Positions 60,310 to 64,000 of a stretch of DNA of 64,000 bases are shown here, in pieces. Position 1 is the stretch's first letter, and the number at the start of each line of letters is the position of its first letter. This DNA is from Acetobacter persici JCM 25330 (GTDB lineage Bacteria; Pseudomonadota; Alphaproteobacteria; Acetobacterales; Acetobacteraceae), in contig NZ_BAJW01000009.1 in assembly GCF_000613905.1 (NCBI RefSeq), forward strand, positions 1 through 64,000, read 5' to 3'. The notes under the pieces were generated by a model. That model was not told the DNA's origin, searched no databases, and was given only the letters and a program-made list of their open reading frames with translations. Made by a program: the position numbers and the translations under genes.

Positions 60310-61800
60310 TCCCGCGTATGCCACGTATTACCGGGATATGGGGCGGGATATGGGCATGGGGCATCGCGTTAGGCGTTTTGACGTTCTGCCGTCTGATGAT
60401 GGCAGCATGGGTACCGCTGACCCCGGATGAAGCATACTACCGGATCTGGGCGCTCGCACCAGCCGCCGGGTATCTTGATCATCCACCTCTGGTGGCGTTC
60501 TGGATCCGGGCCGGACTGGCGTTGTTCGGGGATACCGCTCTGGGTGTGCGGGCCATGGGGCCTGTCTCTGCACTGGCCGGGACGGTGTTTCTTGCTCTGA
60601 CTGCGCGTGACTGGCTGACGGCCCGTGCCCGGATGGGGGGAGAAGAGGCGTCCCTCACTCCGGATGCTGGTATGGTGCGAACCGGCCTGCTGCTGAACGG
60701 CACGGTTGCTCTTGGTGTCGGCACCCTGATCATGACGCCGGATACACCACTCCTGTTTTTTATGGCTTTGCTGGTCTGGAGTCTTGGGCGCGTCTGTCTG
60801 GCCGGGCAGGGCACTGGCTGGTTACTGGCCGGGCTGGCCACTGGCCTTGGTTTTGAAAGTAAATATACCGCCGTGCTGCCGGTTGGTGGCGTGCTTGTCT
60901 GGCTTTTTCTAACCCGTGCCGGGCGCATATGGCTGAAAACCGTCTGGCCCTGGCTGGCGGGGGCGTGGCTCTGTTGTGTGCTGCGCCTGTTATCAGGTGG
61001 AATGCCGCGCATGGCTGGGTGAGCTTTCTCAAGCAGGGAGGACGCACCAGTGACTGGCATCCGGCCAAAATGCTCACTTATTTTGGTGAGTTGCTGGGCG
61101 GGCAAGTGGGACTGGCCTCTCCCGGCGTGTTCCTGTTTTTCTGGGGGGCGTCTGGCTGCTGTGGCGGCAAAAAGACAGCTTCTCCCGTCTGCTGCTCCTG
61201 ATGATTGCCATCCCGGCCCTTGTCTTCGTGCAGCACGCGTTTGGCGCGCGTGTGCAGGCAAACTGGCCGGTTGTGCTCTACCCCGCTCTGGCTGTAGCGG
61301 CAGTGCTGCCGGTCTGGCGGGGTGCCGTGGCATCTAGTCTGTTTGGGATGGCGCTGGTGCTGGTGATTGTCATGCAGGCTATTTTCTCGCCTGTTACACT
61401 CTCCCCGCATTTTGACATGACCTTGCGGCAGATGGGCGGCTGGCAGGACTTTGCCAGAACAGTCGCTGATCACACGCCCCCATCCTCTGTGCTGGTTGCC
61501 GACGAATATGGTCTGGCGTCAGAGCTTTCATTTTACGCACCTCCGGGTCGTCCGGTGATGGCGGTTGAGCCGCGCTGGATGCTGTTTGATCTGCCGCGTG
61601 CTGCGTGTGGAGAGGGGTATCTGATTCGCAGCTACAGGCGGCATGATCAACCGGATGCGACTCACTTTATCGTGCTGGAGGAGGAGCCGTCTCTGGTCCG
61701 GCAGCGGCACGGAGTTGTGGCTGATACATACTCGGTTTTTCATGTGCAGATGCGGTGTGATGCCACAGGGCATGCGCGTGATGCCGTGACGCTGCCCTGA
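60306..61800 (+). CDS. GT39 (ArnT/PMT-like) membrane glycosyltransferase (two frameshifts)
   Basis: Polytopic GT-C enzyme that uses polyprenyl-phosphate sugars on the periplasmic side. N-terminal loop with the acidic motif PLTPDEAYYRIWALAP and YLDHPPLVAFWIRAG, and MTPDTPLLFFMALLVWSL. G runs at 60959-60963 and 61143-61148 each lack one G. The joined sequence is WLAGGGVALLCAAPVIRWN, then SDWHPAKMLTYFGELLGGQ, FFWGGVWLLWRQKDSFSRLL and the C-terminus QANWPVVLYPALAVAAVLPV onward. About 498 residues. The neighbouring GT2-GtrA protein should make its donor. The acceptor (lipid A, polysaccharide or protein) is unknown. Confidence 0.85.
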
Positions 61801-61912
61801 AAAAAGACGGGAAAAAGCCACTCTGCCCGGAGGAATGCCGTGTCTGCTTGGACAGGGGCGCGGAACGGGATTACGATGTGACAAGAGTGACAAAAAAGGA
61901 AAGCGGGGGCGT

Positions 61913-62913
61913 ATGTCTTCTCCACTGAATGTGGCCGTCCAGATGGACCCTCTGGAGCACATCAATATTGATGGTGATTCCACATTCGCCATGATGCTGG
62001 AAGCGCAGGCCCGTGGGCATGCGCTGTTTGTGTATGAAGTCGGCTCCATGGCGCTGGGGGAAGGGGGGACCGAGCCGGAGGAGTGGCGAGAGCACAGGTG
62101 AGTGCAGCCGTCCGCCCAGTGACAGTGCAGCGCGCGCGCGGCAATCATGCCAGCTTTGGCCCGGTCACCCGTCGGTCACTGGGGGAAATGGATGTGGTGC
62201 TGATGCGTCAGGACCCGCCGTTTGACATGGCGTATATTACGGCCACGCATCTGCTGGACCATGTGCACGGGATTGGCCCCGATAAGGCGCTGGTGGTGAA
62301 TGACCCGCGCTGGGTGCGGGATTCCCCGGAAAAACTGCTGGTGACCCATTTCCCGGGCCTGATGCCGCCAACACTGGTGACATGGGACGTGGAGGAAATC
62401 CGCGCGTTCCGTCGGAAGTGGCGCGACATTATTGTCAAACCGCTCTTCGGGAATGGCGGCAGCGGGATTTTCCGTATTCGTGAAGATGATCAGAATCTGA
62501 ACGCACTGCTGGAAATGCATTTTGCCCGCTCCCGTGAGCCGCTGATGATCCAGCGTTACGAACCTGCGGTCAAAGCCGGGGATAAGCGGATTATTCTGGT
62601 GGATGGGGCGCCGATCGGGGCCATTAACCGGGTGCCGTCTGGTGAGGATCACCGGTCTAACATGCATGTTGGCGGTGTTGCCCGTAAAGTTGACCTGACT
62701 GCGCGTGATAAGGAAATCTGCGCTGCAATCGGGCCGTTCCTGAAAGAACATGGGCTGATTTTCGTCGGGATCGACGTGATCGGTGAGTATCTGACGGAAA
62801 TCAACGTCACCTCACCGACGGGACTTCAGGAACTGGAACGGTTTGACGGTATTAACGGTGCCGGACTGATCTGGGAGTGCATTGAAGCCAAACTGAAAGG
62901 AAAGGCTGACTGA
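61913..62913 (+). CDS. gshB: Glutathione synthase (frameshifted)
   Basis: ATP-grasp enzyme joining gamma-glutamylcysteine and glycine. [20 protein letters not shown] at the N-terminus. A break in the G run at 62063-62068, then [58 protein letters not shown] and [20 protein letters not shown]. 333 residues with one G added. Second half of the pathway whose first enzyme, gshA, is at 18.7 kb. Confidence 0.94.
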
Positions 62914-62916
62914 ACG

Positions 62917-63126
62917 TCAGGAGGCTTTGTCGGCCGGAGTGGCGCCCGCTGCAGCAGAAGAATGTTCTGTCTGGTGTGTCGGGCCGTCCTCTGCGTCCGG
63001 GTCCGGCAGGACAGGGTCTTTACCAAAGCGATTGTCAAACCACTGCATCAGCGGGGATCGAAAATAGTAAATCGCAATCGATGACCAGATGATCAGTGAA
63101 AGGATGGCAATAAACAGATTTAGCAT
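62917..63126 (-). CDS. Small membrane protein of unknown function
   Basis: 69 residues, MLNLFIAILSLIIWSSIAIY as a single N-terminal membrane helix, then YFRSPLMQWFDNRFGKDPVL and an acidic, Ala-rich tail. An in-frame GTG at 63174 would add 16 charged residues before the helix. Convergent with gshB, stops 3 bases apart. No family recognised; membrane position is read from the hydrophobic stretch. Confidence 0.6.
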   Translation of the reverse strand: MLNLFIAILSLIIWSSIAIYYFRSPLMQWFDNRFGKDPVLPDPDAEDGPTHQTEHSSAAAGATPADKAS

Positions 63127-63278
63127 GGCAGTTTTCTTTTCACCCCGTTCTTTCAGAGCGGACCGTAAGGGCACAATGGGGCTGAAGACAAGGGCGCTTT
63201 TGTGGCAGGCAGTATTTAATACAGGGAAGATGCGTTGTGGCTCTTGAAGAAATTACAGCAAGCAGGCAGAGAGAGAGC

Positions 63279-63968
63279 ATGAGTGACGTTCTCCACGAAT
63301 GCCCGCCCGGTCAGGGTGAAGATCCGGTGCCTCCTCCTTCACGCTCGGCGCTGGATGCAGAGGCTGTAAAAGTTGCCTACCGTCGGTGGGCCGCCGTCTA
63401 TGATACCGTTTTTGGCGGTGTTTCGGGCGTGGGGCGTAAACGCGCGGTTGAAGCTGTCAACGCGCTGCCGGGCACAAAGGTGCTGGAAGTCGGCGTGGGG
63501 ACGGGGCTTGCCTTGCCCTGCTATACTCAGAACAAAAAAATTACGGGCATTGATCTCTCTGGTGACATGCTGGCCCGTGCGCGGGAACGCGTGCAGAAAG
63601 AGCATCTGACCAATGTTGAAGCCCTGCTGGAAATGGATGCGGAAGAGACCAGCTTTGCTGATGCCTCTTTTGATATTGCAGTCGCCATGTTTGTGGCGTC
63701 CGTGGTGCCGCATCCGCGCAAGCTGCTGAGCGAACTCAAGCGTGTTGTGCGCCCCGGCGGCCACATTCTTTTTGTAAACCATTTTCTGGCACCCAACGGT
63801 GTACGGGGCGCGGTCGAGCGCGGAATGGCGCGGGCGTCCCGCTCTCTGGGTTGGCATCCTGACTTTGCCATGGAATCCCTGCTGCCACCGGATGATCTGG
63901 CACGGGCACAGATCCAGCCAGTGCCGCCGCTTGGTCTTTTTACACTTGTAACACTCGACCGGACGTAA
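63279..63968 (+). CDS. pmtA: Phosphatidylethanolamine N-methyltransferase, PmtA type
   Basis: 229 residues from ATG 63279; a GTG at 63237 with GGGAAG upstream is an alternative adding 14 residues. SAM-binding fold: YRRWAAVYDTVFGGVSGVGR, VLEVGVGTGLALPCY (motif I), ITGIDLSGDMLARARERVQK, DASFDIAVAMFVASVVPHPR and RVVRPGGHILFVNHFLAPNG. This is the Rhodobacter/Acetobacter PmtA pattern, which methylates PE to phosphatidylcholine; related quinone methyltransferases cannot be fully excluded. Confidence 0.82.
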   Translation: MSDVLHECPPGQGEDPVPPPSRSALDAEAVKVAYRRWAAVYDTVFGGVSGVGRKRAVEAVNALPGTKVLEVGVGTGLALPCYTQNKKITGIDLSGDMLARARERVQKEHLTNVEALLEMDAEETSFADASFDIAVAMFVASVVPHPRKLLSELKRVVRPGGHILFVNHFLAPNGVRGAVERGMARASRSLGWHPDFAMESLLPPDDLARAQIQPVPPLGLFTLVTLDRT

Positions 63969-64000
63969 AAACCCCGTCCCGTCGCCCCTGCCGCCTTTTC

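Overview
The window looks like chromosomal housekeeping DNA from a GC-rich alphaproteobacterium. It is most likely an acetic acid bacterium (Acetobacteraceae, Acetobacter/Komagataeibacter/Gluconobacter group). The evidence is a GntP-type gluconate permease, a plant-type GshA, a PmtA-type phospholipid N-methyltransferase, an Er-VIT iron exporter (MbfA), a MucR/Ros regulator, COQ9 and ATP12 homologues, and the alphaproteobacterial gene orders ffh-rpsP-rimM-trmD-rplS-leuCDB and yceD-rpmF-plsX-fabH-ihfA-merR-tRNA-Pro. The species call is inference from gene content only. No prophage, insertion sequence, CRISPR array or defence island was found.

Layout. 0-5 kb: a Cdd1-like HhH protein and a beta-hydroxyacid dehydrogenase (minus), msrPQ (plus), a SulP transporter (minus). 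5-11 kb: lpxB, then a minus-strand operon running GT9 heptosyltransferase, GT4 glycosyltransferase, asparagine-synthase-like amidotransferase, ygfZ, hisI. 11-17 kb: a small secreted protein, YfgM-like TPR protein, bamB, der, gluconate permease. 17-24 kb: MFS exporter, gshA, rsmE, ubiA, mbfA with an iron-type palindrome upstream, lolA. 24-30 kb: rarA, a pseudouridine synthase, AsmA-like protein, ATP12 chaperone, two small envelope proteins. 30-40 kb: ffh-rpsP-rimM-trmD-rplS, leuC-leuD-leuB, a secreted S9 peptidase, rpsU. 40-45 kb: def-COQ9, a MarR/response-regulator/histidine-kinase operon, bamE. 45-50 kb: yceD-rpmF-plsX-fabH-ihfA-merR (with hexanucleotide repeats) and tRNA-Pro(GGG). 50-57 kb: AI-2E-type permease, murJ, a DUF4130-UdgX fusion, ihfB, mucR, an AT-rich intergenic region, manC, a LysR regulator. 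57-64 kb: trxB, an Lrp regulator, a GT2-GtrA fusion and a GT39 transferase, gshB, a small membrane protein, pmtA.

Common themes are cell-envelope construction (lpxB, bamB, bamE, lolA, murJ, AsmA, LPS/glycan transferases, manC, pmtA), translation and secretion (ffh, trmD, rimM, four ribosomal proteins), redox protection (msrPQ, gshA, gshB, trxB, mbfA), leucine and ubiquinone synthesis, and nucleoid or global regulators (both IHF subunits, MucR, Lrp).

The most conspicuous property of the window is technical. At least sixteen conserved genes, several of them normally essential (fabH, def, bamE, trxB, hisI, leuD), are broken by single-base frameshifts, almost always one missing base and often in a short C or G run. 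Restoring the bases gives family-typical lengths. I read these as sequence errors and annotate each gene across its full corrected span. The best biological leads are the DUF4130-UdgX fusion, the predicted amidated-glycan operon, the GT2-GtrA/GT39 pair next to manC, the GAA-N3-TTC palindrome before mbfA, and the (GCTGAT)13 tract inside merR.
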